The notes: generated by a model from the sequence alone, not told the origin. Positions 24,895 to 34,339 are shown, counted from the first letter of the stretch. The stretch: 64,000 nt of DNA from Rhodococcus spelaei (GCF_006704125.1 NZ_VIGH01000007.1:62001-126000), one strand, 5' to 3'. Program-made: numbers and translations.

Positions 24895-26715
24895 ATGCGG
24901 GTGTTCGGTCGGGTGGCGGTCGCGACCGCCGTGGTCGCGATGTCGGCAGCGATGCCGCTCGGTGTCGCCCAGGCGCAGGAAATCCCGTTCGGGTCGTCGA
25001 GCGGTGGCGTCTCGATCGGCCCCGTCGACGTCGACTTCGGTCCCGGTACCGGCGCGCTGACACTGTCCCGGAGCACCGGTCTCGGCACTGGTGACGCGGT
25101 CACCGTGTCCGGCACCGGGTTCAAGCCGAACACCCCGCTGTACCTGGCGCAGACCGTCGCCAAGCCCGCGATCGGTTTCCCCACCACCTACGGCCAGGAG
25201 TCGAAGGTCACCACCGACGCCGCAGGCGCCTTCACGGTCGACGTCGAGGTCGCGCGGACCTTCAAGGGCGTCGACTGCCTCCGCACCGACTGCTTCGTCG
25301 CGACGTTCGCCGCGTTCCCGTCGATCTTCACCGACCGCAGCCAGGACGTGTGGAATCCGATCTCGTTCGCCTCGGACGCGGAGGTCGCAGCCGAGGGCTC
25401 GGGCGCGGCGCCGGGTTCGGGAGGTCCAGTGACCACAGTCGCCAAGACGAGCGGCATCAGCGCGGCCGGCAAGACGATCCGCATCTCCGGCACCGGCTTC
25501 TCCGCGGCAGGCGCCGGCATCTACGTGGGCCTCGCCGAGACCGCCAAGTACAACCCGATGAACGCGGACTCGTTCGCCGCCACCGTGTACGTGCGCAGCT
25601 CCGAGATCACCGGCGGAGCGTGGACCGTCGACCTGCCGGTGCAGGCGCGGGTCGGCGACACCGACTGCCTGGCCCGGCCGTGCGCGATCTACACGCTCGC
25701 CGCGCACGGGTCCGCCGACCGCAGCCAGGACACGGTCACGGCGGTGACCTTCGACTCGGCCGGTGCGCCTGCCGTCACGCCGACGGCCACCCCGACACCG
25801 GCCGGGACTCCGGTCGTGTCGGCCTCGCGCACCGCCAGACTCGACGCGGCGGGCGACACCGTCACCGTGTCCGGTACCGGATTCTCGACCGGCGGCCCCG
25901 GCATCTACGTCGGCGTCGCGCAGTCGGACCGTTTCTCGACCACAGACGCGTCGGCATTCCAGGACGCCAAGTACATCCGCACGTCCGACATGTCCGGTGG
26001 CGCGTGGTCGACGACGCTGAACGTGACCGGCGCGTTCGGCGACAGCGACTGCACCCGCAACGCGTGCGCGATCTACACCCTCGCGGCGCATGGCTCCGCC
26101 GACCGCAGCCAGGACACCGCGACACCGATCACCTTCGTCGGGACCGCCGCACCCACGACCGCCAAGGCTCCCGCGCCCGCAGGCACCGCCGCGGTGTCGG
26201 CGTCCAAGTCGGAGGGCATCTCCGCGGCCGGCGAGAAGGTCACCGTCACCGGCACCGGATTCTCCGGGGCGGGCGCAGGCATCTACGTCGGGCTGATCCA
26301 GGACGACCACTACTCGGCCACCGACGCGTCCGCGTGGATGACGACGGCGTACCTGACGCCGGACAAGATCGTCGACGGGCGTTGGTCGACCGAGCTGGAG
26401 CTCACTGCCGTGCACGGCGATTCGGATTGCACCCGCAACGCCTGCTCGATCTACACGGTCGCCGCGCACGGCTCCGCGGACCGTAGCCAGGACACCCGCA
26501 CCCCGGTGACCTTCGGCGTCGCTCCGGCAGCGGCGACGACCTCCCCTGTGCCGACCACCACTTCCTCGCCCGACGTCGTCACGCTCGCGGACACGCAGGC
26601 CGCGACCGGGAGCGACGACGACAGCGACTCCACCGCCCTCATCGTCGTCGGGGTCGCGGCGGTGGTCGTCGCAGCCGTGGGCGGCGGCGCCTACGCCCTC
26701 CGCCGCCGCAGCTAG
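24895..26715 (+). CDS. Anchored surface protein with four neocarzinostatin-like domains, first one divergent
   Basis: 606-residue exported protein with signal peptide (about 1-28, AQA cleavage), domain 1 (53-160), domain 2 (178-288), domain 3 (306-415), domain 4 (431-541), a Thr/Asp-rich linker and a C-terminal membrane helix (about 580-600) ending RRRS. Domains 2-4 keep the Cys pair (such as DCTRNAC) and the IYTLAAHGSADRSQD motif. Domain 1 keeps the Cys pair but reads FVATFAAFPSIFTDRSQD, so the AAHG segment is lost. It lacks the long Thr/Pro stalk of the first protein. An iron box lies upstream and a palindromic terminator downstream. The role in iron or heme handling is inferred from regulation and neighbours. 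Confidence 0.85.
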   Translation: MRVFGRVAVATAVVAMSAAMPLGVAQAQEIPFGSSSGGVSIGPVDVDFGPGTGALTLSRSTGLGTGDAVTVSGTGFKPNTPLYLAQTVAKPAIGFPTTYGQESKVTTDAAGAFTVDVEVARTFKGVDCLRTDCFVATFAAFPSIFTDRSQDVWNPISFASDAEVAAEGSGAAPGSGGPVTTVAKTSGISAAGKTIRISGTGFSAAGAGIYVGLAETAKYNPMNADSFAATVYVRSSEITGGAWTVDLPVQARVGDTDCLARPCAIYTLAAHGSADRSQDTVTAVTFDSAGAPAVTPTATPTPAGTPVVSASRTARLDAAGDTVTVSGTGFSTGGPGIYVGVAQSDRFSTTDASAFQDAKYIRTSDMSGGAWSTTLNVTGAFGDSDCTRNACAIYTLAAHGSADRSQDTATPITFVGTAAPTTAKAPAPAGTAAVSASKSEGISAAGEKVTVTGTGFSGAGAGIYVGLIQDDHYSATDASAWMTTAYLTPDKIVDGRWSTELELTAVHGDSDCTRNACSIYTVAAHGSADRSQDTRTPVTFGVAPAAATTSPVPTTTSSPDVVTLADTQAATGSDDDSDSTALIVVGVAAVVVAAVGGGAYALRRRS

Positions 26716-26727
26716 GCACTTCGTGCC

Positions 26728-26769
26728 CGTGCGCGCTGTTCACCCCGACTGGGGTAAACGGCGCGCACG
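26728..26769. terminator. 42-bp imperfect palindrome (element copy 2)
   Basis: The left arm begins CGTGCGCGCTGTTCACCCCG and the right arm is nearly its complement, with a T-G pair, one mismatch and a changed centre. It lies 12 bp after the surface-protein stop and belongs to the same family as 18971-19012. Confidence 0.75.
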
Positions 26770-26825
26770 GTAGTGCGGCCAGCCAGGGGTCCACCGACTC
26801 GGACTCGAGCGCTGGCACCGCAGTG

Positions 26826-26885
26826 CTCTCACATTCCGTGGCCGATCCGGCAGATTTCACGCATTGCGGCCACAGAGTGTGAGAG
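26826..26885 (-). terminator. efpA: Terminator of efpA
   Basis: 19-nt arms at 26826-26844 (CTCTCACATTCCGTGGCCG) and 26867-26885 pair with only two non-Watson-Crick positions around a 22-nt loop, 19 bp beyond the efpA stop on the minus strand. Confidence 0.7.
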
Positions 26886-26904
26886 AAATCCGGGGCTGGC
26901 CCGC

Positions 26905-28407
26905 CTAACCCTCCTGGGCCGCCTTCTCCGCGGCTTGAGCCTGCGCGACCTGTTGCGGGGTGAACCGGATGAACAGGGCGGCGACACCGGCGATGGCCGC
27001 GCACACCGCGCTGCCGACGAGGGCGAAGGTGTAGCCCTCGCCGAGCGCGACGAGCTGCGCCGGATTCATCTCGGCGACCGCGCCCTTCACCCCGCCGAGG
27101 GACAGCGTCTTGGAGGTGGCCATCGCGCCGACCACCGCGAGCGCGAGCGGGCCGCCGAGGGTCTGGGCGACCTGCGCGATCGCGGCCAGCGGACCGATCT
27201 CGGACGGTCCGACGCCGGCGATGGCGCACAGCGGGAGCGGGACCACCGCAAGCCCGACACCGAAGCCGATGCCGATCACCGGGACGAACAGGTTGCCCCA
27301 GTAGGTCGCGGAGCTGTCGAGCGTCGAGCCGTACAGCAACCCGACCACCATGACCGCTGCGCCCGCGAGCACCAACCACCGCGGCTGGATCCGCACCACC
27401 AGCTTCGACGCGACCGCGGCCGCACCACCGAGACCGAACGCGAAAGGGATGAACGCCATGCCGGCCCGCAGCGGGCTGTAGCCGAGGATGTCCTGCACGA
27501 ACAGCGCCACGTATGCGGCGACGCAGAACATGACCGCGCCGGCGAAGAAGATTGCGACGAAGGTGGCCACCCGGTTGCGGTCCTGGAAGAGCGAGAACGG
27601 CAGCAGCGGGTTGTCGGCCTGTCGCTCGACGAGCAGGAACGCCACCAGCAGCACGACACCGGCGATCGCGGCCCCGATCACCGCGGCGCTGGTCCACCCC
27701 AGCTCCGGGCCCTCGCTCATCGCGAACACGATCCCGGTGCAGCCCAACGTGGCGAGCACGGCGCCGGGTACGTCGAGGGTGAGTCGCTCGCTCGCCGTCT
27801 CCCGCAGTGCCACGAACGCGCAGGCCACGATGACGGCGCCGATCGGCACGTTGATCAGGAAGATCAGCCGCCAGGACACCTCGGTGAGCGCGCCTCCGAT
27901 GATCAGGCCCGCGATGGACCCGATACCCGTCATGGCCGCGAAGATCGCGATCGCCTGGTTGCGTGCGGGCCCCGCTGCGAAGGTCGTGGCGACCAGTGCG
28001 AGCGCGGTCGGCGACGCGACCGCGGCGCCGACGCCCTGCAGGAATCGCGCCGCGACGAGGGTGAACTCGTTGAACGCCAGGCCGCACGCCAGGGAGGCGA
28101 GCGTGAAGAGGGCGACGCCGCTGATGAACATCTTCTTGCGTCCGAACGCGTCACCGAGGCGACCGCCGAGGAGCATCAGTCCACCGAACGCGAGCGCGTA
28201 CGAGGTGAGCACCCAGTTGCGGCCGCTGTCGCTGAGACCGAGGTCCTGCTGCAGGGGCGCGAGCGCAAGGTTGGCGACGGTCCCGTCGAGCACCACCATC
28301 ATCTGCAGACCACTGAGGACGACGATCGCGAGGCCGAGCACCCGCGTCGCGACGGGGGCGTTCACGGGGTGCGCCGCGGCGGCTTCGGGGGCTCGAAATT
28401 CAGACAC
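26905..28407 (-). CDS. efpA: MFS drug efflux transporter, EfpA-like
   Basis: 500-residue DHA2-type major facilitator with about 14 predicted membrane helices. TM1 is LAIVVLSGLQMMVVLDGTVA, motif A is GGRLGDAFGRKKMF, and antiporter motif C-like Gly-rich GIGSIAGLIIGGAL follows in TM5. Family members export drugs or lipids with protons. The GTG at 28407 gives SEFRAPEAAA; a merged longer frame upstream runs through cysG and is rejected. The position between proS and cysG matches the M. tuberculosis efpA locus. It is 11 bp after cysG on the same strand and may be part of its transcript. Confidence 0.92.
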   Translation of the reverse strand: MSEFRAPEAAAAHPVNAPVATRVLGLAIVVLSGLQMMVVLDGTVANLALAPLQQDLGLSDSGRNWVLTSYALAFGGLMLLGGRLGDAFGRKKMFISGVALFTLASLACGLAFNEFTLVAARFLQGVGAAVASPTALALVATTFAAGPARNQAIAIFAAMTGIGSIAGLIIGGALTEVSWRLIFLINVPIGAVIVACAFVALRETASERLTLDVPGAVLATLGCTGIVFAMSEGPELGWTSAAVIGAAIAGVVLLVAFLLVERQADNPLLPFSLFQDRNRVATFVAIFFAGAVMFCVAAYVALFVQDILGYSPLRAGMAFIPFAFGLGGAAAVASKLVVRIQPRWLVLAGAAVMVVGLLYGSTLDSSATYWGNLFVPVIGIGFGVGLAVVPLPLCAIAGVGPSEIGPLAAIAQVAQTLGGPLALAVVGAMATSKTLSLGGVKGAVAEMNPAQLVALGEGYTFALVGSAVCAAIAGVAALFIRFTPQQVAQAQAAEKAAQEG

Positions 28408-28418
28408 GAGAGTCCACG

Positions 28419-29642
28419 TTACCGAGCGTCGACGGCAAACCCCGCGGTCGGTCCGATCACGATGATCGCCGGGGGCCTGATGTTCTCCTCGCGCACCCGT
28501 GCGGCGATGGTGGCCAGGTCGGCGCGCAGCACCCGCTGGGAGCGTGTGGTGCCCTCCTGGATCGCGGTCACCGGGGTGTCGGCGGGACGGCCGCCGTCCA
28601 TCAGGACTGTGGCGAACTTCTCGATCCGCTCGACCGCCATGAGCAGCACCAGGGTGCCGCGCAGACGGGCGAGGGCCGACCAGTCGGTCAGCGAGTCGGG
28701 GTGGTCGGGGGCGACGTGACCGCTGACGACGACGAACTCGTGGGTGACACCGCGGTGCGTGACGGGGATACCCGCCGCTGACGGCACCGAGATGGCACTG
28801 GTGATGCCCGGCACCACGGTCACCGGGACGCCCGCCTCCGCGCACGCCTCGAGTTCCTCGTAGCCGCGACCGAACACATACGGGTCGCCGCCCTTGAGCC
28901 GCACCACGAACTTGCCGGCCCGCGCGCCCTCGATCAGGGTCTCGTTGATGGCCTGCTGTGCCATTGCCCGGCCGTACGGCAGCTTCGACGCGTCGATGAC
29001 CTCGACGTGCGGTGCGAGTTCGGCGAGCAGTTCCTGCGGGGCCAGGTGGTCCGCCACCACGATGTCGGCGCGGCCGAGCAGTCGCCGGCCGCGGACGGTG
29101 ATCAGGTCGGGGTCGCCGGGGCCGCCACCGACGAGGGCGACGCCGGGCACGTGCGGCTGCGCGTCGGCGAGCGCCCCGGACTGCAGCGCGTCCACGATCG
29201 CGGTGCGCACCGCGGCCGAGCGGCGGTGCTGGCCGCCCGCGAGTACTCCCACCTCGAGCCCGTCGAAGGACGCGCTGGCGGGGGTGACGGCGGTGCCCTG
29301 GCGCGCGCTGTCCGCGCGCACGCAGAAGGTCCGGTTGCGCTCGGCCTCCGCCACCACCGCGGCGTTCGTGTCCGGCTCGTCGGTGCAGGCGATCGCGTAC
29401 CAGGCGCCGTCGAGGTCGCCGTCGGCGTAGTCGCGCAGTTCGGCGGTGATCTGCCCGCCGGTCACCATGGCTTCGACCGCGGGGGTGACGGCGCGGGCGA
29501 TCACGTGCACCTTCGCCCCCGACGCGACGAGCAGACCGAGGCGGCGCTGGGCGACCGTCCCGCCGCCCACCACGACGACCCGGCGGTCGGTCAGGTTCAG
29601 GCCGACGAGGTAGTTCGACTCGTCTCCGGCCGCTGCTGGCAC
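28419..29642 (-). CDS. cysG: Siroheme synthase CysG / uroporphyrinogen-III methyltransferase
   Basis: 407-residue bifunctional-type protein. The N-terminal part has the precorrin-2 dehydrogenase NAD motif VVVGGGTVAQRR. The C-terminal SUMT part has LVGGGPGDPDLITVRG, the SAM-binding GGDPYVFGRG and VPGITSA. It methylates uroporphyrinogen III to precorrin-2 and probably oxidises it toward siroheme or cobalamin. The GTG at 29642 is chosen because AAGGAG lies 7 bp upstream; the longer frame from 29684 would start inside a palindromic element. It is encoded in the cobalamin operon. Confidence 0.94.
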   Translation of the reverse strand: MPAAAGDESNYLVGLNLTDRRVVVVGGGTVAQRRLGLLVASGAKVHVIARAVTPAVEAMVTGGQITAELRDYADGDLDGAWYAIACTDEPDTNAAVVAEAERNRTFCVRADSARQGTAVTPASASFDGLEVGVLAGGQHRRSAAVRTAIVDALQSGALADAQPHVPGVALVGGGPGDPDLITVRGRRLLGRADIVVADHLAPQELLAELAPHVEVIDASKLPYGRAMAQQAINETLIEGARAGKFVVRLKGGDPYVFGRGYEELEACAEAGVPVTVVPGITSAISVPSAAGIPVTHRGVTHEFVVVSGHVAPDHPDSLTDWSALARLRGTLVLLMAVERIEKFATVLMDGGRPADTPVTAIQEGTTRSQRVLRADLATIAARVREENIRPPAIIVIGPTAGFAVDAR

Positions 29643-29668
29643 TGCGCTCTCCTTCGTGGGCTTCGCCC

Positions 29669-29710
29669 CGTGCGCGCCGTTCACCCCGGCGGGGGTGACG
29701 AGCGCGCACA
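29669..29710. repeat. 42-bp palindromic element (copy 3) inside the cobalamin operon
   Basis: The left arm begins CGTGCGCGCCGTTCACCCCG and the right arm is largely complementary. It lies in the 85-bp gap between cobE and cysG, so it could attenuate transcription or protect mRNA within the operon. Confidence 0.75.
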
Positions 29711-29727
29711 GTTCGGGGGTATTCGGG

Positions 29728-30108
29728 TTACCAAACAGTACGGGCGAGCGCGACCGTCACGCCATCGCGGGCGCGCTTGCGCACCACCAGGTCCCCGCCA
29801 CCGGAACCGAGTACGGCCGCGGCCTCGGCCACGCTCGGGGTGCCGACCGCGTCGGCGACCCGACCGGACGGACTCGGCACGTGGACAGCGGCGAGCTCGT
29901 CGGCGGTGTAGCCGAGCACCGGCACGCCGAGTTCGGCGGCCGCGATTGCGACGGACGACTCGGTCGCCTTCCGTTCGAGGGTGGCCAGTGCGTGCAGCTC
30001 GGTCGGGTCGTCCACGACGGCACTGATCGCGTCCAGCACCGCGTCTGGACCGACGCCGTCCCGCAGGCCGACCCCGACCACCAGGTCACCGCCACCCAGA
30101 CTACCCAC
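29728..30108 (-). CDS. cobE: Cobalamin biosynthesis protein CobE/CbiG C-terminal-type
   Basis: 126-residue protein equal in size to CobE or to the C-terminal domain of CbiG. It begins GSLGGGDLVVGVGLRDGV and contains the family pattern of a Lys-rich turn (LERKATESSVAIAAAELGVP), LGYTADELA and a final VRKRARDGVTVALAR. CobE/CbiG acts around ring contraction in corrin synthesis; the CbiG domain opens the delta-lactone. The GTG at 30108 overlaps the end of cobB by 8 bp, showing coupling. Confidence 0.85.
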   Translation of the reverse strand: MGSLGGGDLVVGVGLRDGVGPDAVLDAISAVVDDPTELHALATLERKATESSVAIAAAELGVPVLGYTADELAAVHVPSPSGRVADAVGTPSVAEAAAVLGSGGGDLVVRKRARDGVTVALARTVW

Positions 30109-31501
30109 TGCACACCTCGAACTTCCTTGCCGCACTGACGAATCGACGAACCGAGGCCGGACTACCTGCGGGGTGCGTGTGCAGGTACGACGCGTGCACG
30201 CCGCCGCCGGTGAAACCCTCCCGGACGGAGGCGTCCGCCGCGCGCCAGCCCCACGCGGGCGGCCACCCGGACACCGCTGTGGCCTCGAGGGCGGTGCGAT
30301 GGAACTCGTGCCCGACCACCCGTTGACCGGGCTCGAACAGCACCGACTCCCCCAGCGCGACGGCCTCCCGGTAGCCCAGGGTCAGCGCGCTGCCGAAGGT
30401 CGCGTCCACGCCGATCACACCGGCCATCGGATGGCCGTCGAGGCGCCGCGCGAGGTACAGCAGTCCCGCGCACTCGGCGTGGATCGGCATCCCGCGCCGG
30501 GCGAGCTCGCGCACGGTGGTGAGCAGGGCGGTGTTGGCGGCCAGGTCCGCGGCGTGCTCCTCCGGGAAGCCGCCGGGCAGCACCAGGGCCGCGACGCCGT
30601 CGGGCAGCTGGTCGACGGCCGGATCGAACACGTGCACCCGCGCGCCCGCGGCCTCGAGTAGTTCGCGGTGTTCGGCGTAGCCGAAGGTGAATGCCGCCCC
30701 GCCCGCGACCGCGACGACGGGGGCGCCCGGTACCGGCTCGCCGACCTCGACGTGCGGATCCCACGCGGGCACGGTCACCGCGGACCGGGCCAGCGCCCGT
30801 ACCGCGACAAGGTCGACGTGGGCGGCGATCAGCTCCGTCATCGCGTCCACCGCCGCGGTCGCGGCGCGGCCGTGCTCGACCGCGGTGATCAGGCCGAGGT
30901 GCCGGGACGGGACGGCCAGTTCCGCCAGCCGCGGCACGACCCCGAGCACCTGGACGCCGACGCGGTCGCAGGCCTGCCGCAGCACCTGCTCGTGTCGCGC
31001 GCTGCCGACCCGGTTGAGGATCACGCCGCCGATGCGGACGCCGGAGTCGTAGGTCGCGAAGCCGTGCAGCACGGCGGCCAGGGACTGGCTGTGACCGCGG
31101 GCGTCGACGACGAGAACCACCGGGGCGCCGAGCAGTCCGGCGACCTGTGCGGTGGAGCCCTCGGCGGCTCCCCCCATTCCGTCGATCCCGTCCGCGGGGT
31201 CCGCGATCTTGCCATCGAACAGGCCCATCACGCCCTCGACGACGGCAATGTCGCAGCCGGCCGAGCCGTGCCGGTACAGCGGTCCGATCCGGTCGGCGCC
31301 GACGAGGACCGGGTCGAGGTTGCGTCCGACCCGCCCGGCCGCGAGGCCGTGGTAGCCCGGGTCGATGTAGTCCGGTCCCACCTTGAACGGCGCGACCCGA
31401 TCGCCGGCGGCGCGCAGCGCGCCGATCAGACCCGTTGCGACGGTGGTCTTTCCACTACCCGACGCGGGCGCGGCGATGACGATCGCCGGAACACTTGTCA
31501 C
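30101..31501 (-). CDS. cobB: Cobyrinate a,c-diamide synthase
   Basis: 466-residue ATP- and glutamine-dependent amidase that converts cobyrinic acid (or its hydrogenobyrinic form) to the a,c-diamide. The N-terminal P-loop is APASGSGKTTVATG, followed by KVGPDYIDPGYH. The C-terminal class-I amidotransferase domain has LVLPGGFPEEHA and the nucleophile Cys in IHAECAGLLYL. The GTG at 31501 overlaps the cobO stop by four bases (GTGA). Matches M. tuberculosis Rv2848c in position. Confidence 0.95.
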   Translation of the reverse strand: MTSVPAIVIAAPASGSGKTTVATGLIGALRAAGDRVAPFKVGPDYIDPGYHGLAAGRVGRNLDPVLVGADRIGPLYRHGSAGCDIAVVEGVMGLFDGKIADPADGIDGMGGAAEGSTAQVAGLLGAPVVLVVDARGHSQSLAAVLHGFATYDSGVRIGGVILNRVGSARHEQVLRQACDRVGVQVLGVVPRLAELAVPSRHLGLITAVEHGRAATAAVDAMTELIAAHVDLVAVRALARSAVTVPAWDPHVEVGEPVPGAPVVAVAGGAAFTFGYAEHRELLEAAGARVHVFDPAVDQLPDGVAALVLPGGFPEEHAADLAANTALLTTVRELARRGMPIHAECAGLLYLARRLDGHPMAGVIGVDATFGSALTLGYREAVALGESVLFEPGQRVVGHEFHRTALEATAVSGWPPAWGWRAADASVREGFTGGGVHASYLHTHPAGSPASVRRFVSAARKFEVCSG

Positions 31502-32118
31502 CACTCGATGCCCCGCTGGCCCTTGCGGCCGGCGTCCATCGGGTGCTTGACCTTGGTCATCTCGGTGACCAGGTCGGCCGCCTCGATCAGCGCCTGCGGC
31601 GCGTCCCGACCGGTGATCACCACGTGCTGGTTGCCCGGCCGGGTGCGCAGCACCTCGACCACCTCGTTCACGTCCACCCAGCCCCACTTGAGCGGGTAGG
31701 TGAACTCGTCGAGGACGTAGAACTTGTGCTCCTCGCCCGCGATTCGGCGGGCCACCTCGCGCCAGCCGTCCAACGCGACGCGGGCGTGGTCCTCGTCCTC
31801 GCCCTTCTTGCGGGTCCAGGACCAGCCCTCACCCATCTTGTGCCACTGCACGGGGCCGCCGACGCCGGTGGACTCGTGCAGCTCGCCGAGCGCGCGGAAC
31901 GCCGACTCCTCGCCGACCTTCCACTTCGCGGACTTGACGAACTGGAACACCCCGATGTCGAAACCCTGGTTCCAGGCGCGCAGCGCCATCCCGAACGCGG
32001 CGGTCGACTTTCCCTTCCCCGGGCCGGTGTGCACGGCGAGGACCGGCGCGTTGCGGCGTTGGCGAGTGGTCAGCCCGTCGTCGGGGACGGACTCGGGCAG
32101 CGGAACTCCCTTGGGCAT
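31498..32118 (-). CDS. cobO: Cob(I)yrinic acid a,c-diamide adenosyltransferase
   Basis: 206-residue CobA/CobO-type enzyme that adenosylates the corrinoid cobalt. The P-loop is HTGPGKGKSTAAFG, then QFVKSAKW and a Walker-B-like KFYVLDEFTYPLKWGW. The ATG at 32118 follows AAGGAG. It is encoded between the chelatase and cobB with a 29-bp gap and a 4-bp overlap respectively, and so is under the same riboswitch. Confidence 0.95.
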   Translation of the reverse strand: MPKGVPLPESVPDDGLTTRQRRNAPVLAVHTGPGKGKSTAAFGMALRAWNQGFDIGVFQFVKSAKWKVGEESAFRALGELHESTGVGGPVQWHKMGEGWSWTRKKGEDEDHARVALDGWREVARRIAGEEHKFYVLDEFTYPLKWGWVDVNEVVEVLRTRPGNQHVVITGRDAPQALIEAADLVTEMTKVKHPMDAGRKGQRGIEW

Positions 32119-32147
32119 CGTGCAACTCCTTCTGTCGCGGTGAGGAT

Positions 32148-34148
32148 CTAGGCCGCGAACGCCGCGGCACCGGCCCGGACGACGCCCGCGACCTTCTCCG
32201 CCGACAGCTCGTCGATCCGGACGTAGGCGCCGCGCATCGCGGTGGCCAGCTCGCGTGCCAGGCCGAGACGGACCATCCCGGACTCGCAGTCGACCAGTAC
32301 CGAAGCCACCGATGCGTCGGCGAGCAGAGAGGCGGCGACCTTGGCGCGGCGCACGGGATCGGTTCCGCCGGTGGCCCTGCCGTCCGTCAGTGCCAGGACC
32401 ATCGCGCGGCGCTGCGGGTCCCGGACCTTCTCACGGAGCACCACCTCTCGGGCCTTCAGGAAGCCCTGCGCGAGCGGAGTCCTGCCGCCGGTCCGCAGCG
32501 ACCGGAGCCGCCGCACCGCCACGTCCACCGAGGAGGTGGGCGGCAGCACCAGTTCCGCTGCGCTCCCCCGCATGGTGATCACGGCGACCTTGTCGCGGCG
32601 TTGGTAGGCGTCGCGCAGCAGCGAGATCACGGCGCCGGTGACGGCCGAGAGCCGGTCGCGAGCGGCCATCGAGCCCGAGGCATCGACCACGAAGACCACC
32701 AGGTTTCCCTCCCGACCCTCGCGGTGGGCGCCGCGGATGTCACTGGGCGCCAGCATCATCCGGCCGTCCGTTCGCCCGCGCGCGACCTGGTGCTCGGCTG
32801 CGACGAACAGCGTGCCGACCAGGTGCAGGCCGCGGCCCGGCTCGGTGGTCGAGCGCACCACCCGACCCTGCGGGGACCGCGACCGCGAACGGCGCCCCGG
32901 CGCGCCCTCACCGACGCCGGGGATCGTCAACAGTCGGGTCTTGAACTGTGCGGACGGCGCCGCGGCCGGCCGGTCGGGCGCACGCCCGGGCGCCGGGCGC
33001 TCACGCTCGTCGGGTCGGTCCGCCGGGTCGTCGGAGCGAGCGGAAGTGTCACCGCCGTCGCCTGATTCGGGTTCGGGGGCGCCGCCGCCCGGACCGTCGG
33101 GATCCGGTTCCGGGTCGGGCTCGGGCTGCTCGGCGGCGTCACGCATTGCGTCGTCGACGTGCTCGCCGGCGTCTCGCATCGCATCGTCGAGCTGCTGCGG
33201 GTCCAGGCCCGGCTCGTCGAAGGGGTCGCGGCGCCGCCGGTGCGGCAGGGTCAGCTCGGCCGCCACCCGGACGTCCTCCTCGGTGACCGCGCTCGCGCCC
33301 CGCCAGGCGGCGTGCGCGGTGGCGGTGCGGGCGAGCACCAGGTCCGCCCGCATGCCGTCGACGTCGAAGGAGGCACACAGGGCTGCGATCCGGCGCAGTT
33401 CGGTGTCACTGAGCTCGACGCCCGCGAGGGCGTCCCGTGCGGCCGCGATCCGCCGGGCCAGCTCCTCGTCCTGCGCGGCGTAGCGCGCGGCGAAGGCCGC
33501 TGGGTCGGACTCGAAGTCGAGTCTGCGGCGCACCACCTGCATGCGGGTGTCCACCTCGCGCGAGGCGGCGACGTCCACGGCGAGGCCGAACCGGTCGAGC
33601 AGCTGCGGGCGCAGCTCGCCCTCCTCGGGGTTCATGGTGCCGACCAGGACGAATCGGGCGGGATGCGAGTGCGAGACGCCGTCGCGCTCGATGTGCACCC
33701 GGCCCATCGCTGCGGCGTCGAGCAGCACGTCGACCAGATGGTCGTGCAGCAGGTTCACCTCGTCGACGTAGAGCACGCCGTCGTGCGCGGCGGCGAGCAG
33801 TCCGGGCTGGAAGGCTCGTTCGCCGTCCCGGAGCACCTTCTCGAGGTCCAGCGACCCCACCACCCGGTCTTCGGTGGCGCCGACCGGCAGTTCGACCAGG
33901 CGGGCAGGCCGCGACCCGTCGTCTCCGACGACTGGCGGCAGCAGCGCCGCGAGCGCCCGGACCACGGTGGACTTGGCGGTGCCCTTCTCGCCGCGCACCA
34001 GCACGCCGCCGATGCCGGGGTGCACCGCGCACAACGTCAGCGCGAGCCGCAGCTGATCCTGACCGACAATCGCACTGAACGGGAATCCCGGTTCCGGACG
34101 AGCAGGTTCCGTCGAACCATCGTGTGCCGCCGAATAATCTTGTACCAC
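32148..34148 (-). CDS. Mg-chelatase-like ChlI-ChlD fusion (probable cobaltochelatase subunit)
   Basis: 666-residue AAA+ ATPase fused to a von Willebrand A domain. The N-terminal part has the Walker [10 protein letters not shown], the ChlI-type [21 protein letters not shown] and sensor regions (to about residue 350). A Pro/Asp/Glu-rich linker follows (about 350-440), then a VWA domain with the metal-binding DASGSMA near residue 510. It probably energises cobalt insertion into the corrin ring with a CobN-type subunit encoded elsewhere. The GTG at 34148 is preceded by GGGAA. It is the first gene after the cobalamin riboswitch. It corresponds in order to Rv2850c. Confidence 0.9.
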   Translation of the reverse strand: MVQDYSAAHDGSTEPARPEPGFPFSAIVGQDQLRLALTLCAVHPGIGGVLVRGEKGTAKSTVVRALAALLPPVVGDDGSRPARLVELPVGATEDRVVGSLDLEKVLRDGERAFQPGLLAAAHDGVLYVDEVNLLHDHLVDVLLDAAAMGRVHIERDGVSHSHPARFVLVGTMNPEEGELRPQLLDRFGLAVDVAASREVDTRMQVVRRRLDFESDPAAFAARYAAQDEELARRIAAARDALAGVELSDTELRRIAALCASFDVDGMRADLVLARTATAHAAWRGASAVTEEDVRVAAELTLPHRRRRDPFDEPGLDPQQLDDAMRDAGEHVDDAMRDAAEQPEPDPEPDPDGPGGGAPEPESGDGGDTSARSDDPADRPDERERPAPGRAPDRPAAAPSAQFKTRLLTIPGVGEGAPGRRSRSRSPQGRVVRSTTEPGRGLHLVGTLFVAAEHQVARGRTDGRMMLAPSDIRGAHREGREGNLVVFVVDASGSMAARDRLSAVTGAVISLLRDAYQRRDKVAVITMRGSAAELVLPPTSSVDVAVRRLRSLRTGGRTPLAQGFLKAREVVLREKVRDPQRRAMVLALTDGRATGGTDPVRRAKVAASLLADASVASVLVDCESGMVRLGLARELATAMRGAYVRIDELSAEKVAGVVRAGAAAFAA

Positions 34149-34201
34149 AGTGCAATTCCCTTCACTCCCTGGTCTCCACGCCGGGGGTCGGAGTCGATCC
34201 A

Positions 34202-34296
34202 CTGCCGCGGTGATCTGACTTCGGCACCGACCGGGGTCGAGCGGCCGTCACAGTGGCGGGACCGTGCCTGACTTGCACAGGACTTCCCCGCGGCAG
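34202..34296 (-). promoter_or_regulatory. Cobalamin riboswitch
   Basis: On the minus strand the conserved core is seen in order: P1 arm CTGCCGCGG, GGGAAGTCC, CACGGTCCCGCCACTGTGAC, and the B12 box GAAGTCAGATCACC, then the closing P1 arm CCGCGGCAG. The two 9-nt P1 arms (34288-34296 and 34202-34210 in plus coordinates) are perfectly complementary. It is 53 nt upstream of the chelatase start and should reduce cob operon expression when B12 is plentiful. Confidence 0.92.
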
Positions 34297-34339
34297 GGAC
34301 ATTGTCGTTCGGGACCCGACTCTATCGGGCGCAACGACG

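Noticed and set aside
28408-29709. A joined 934-residue frame covering efpA and the cysG region
   Set aside because: The upper part is antisense or off-frame relative to cysG, whose motifs lie in a different frame; efpA starts at 28407.
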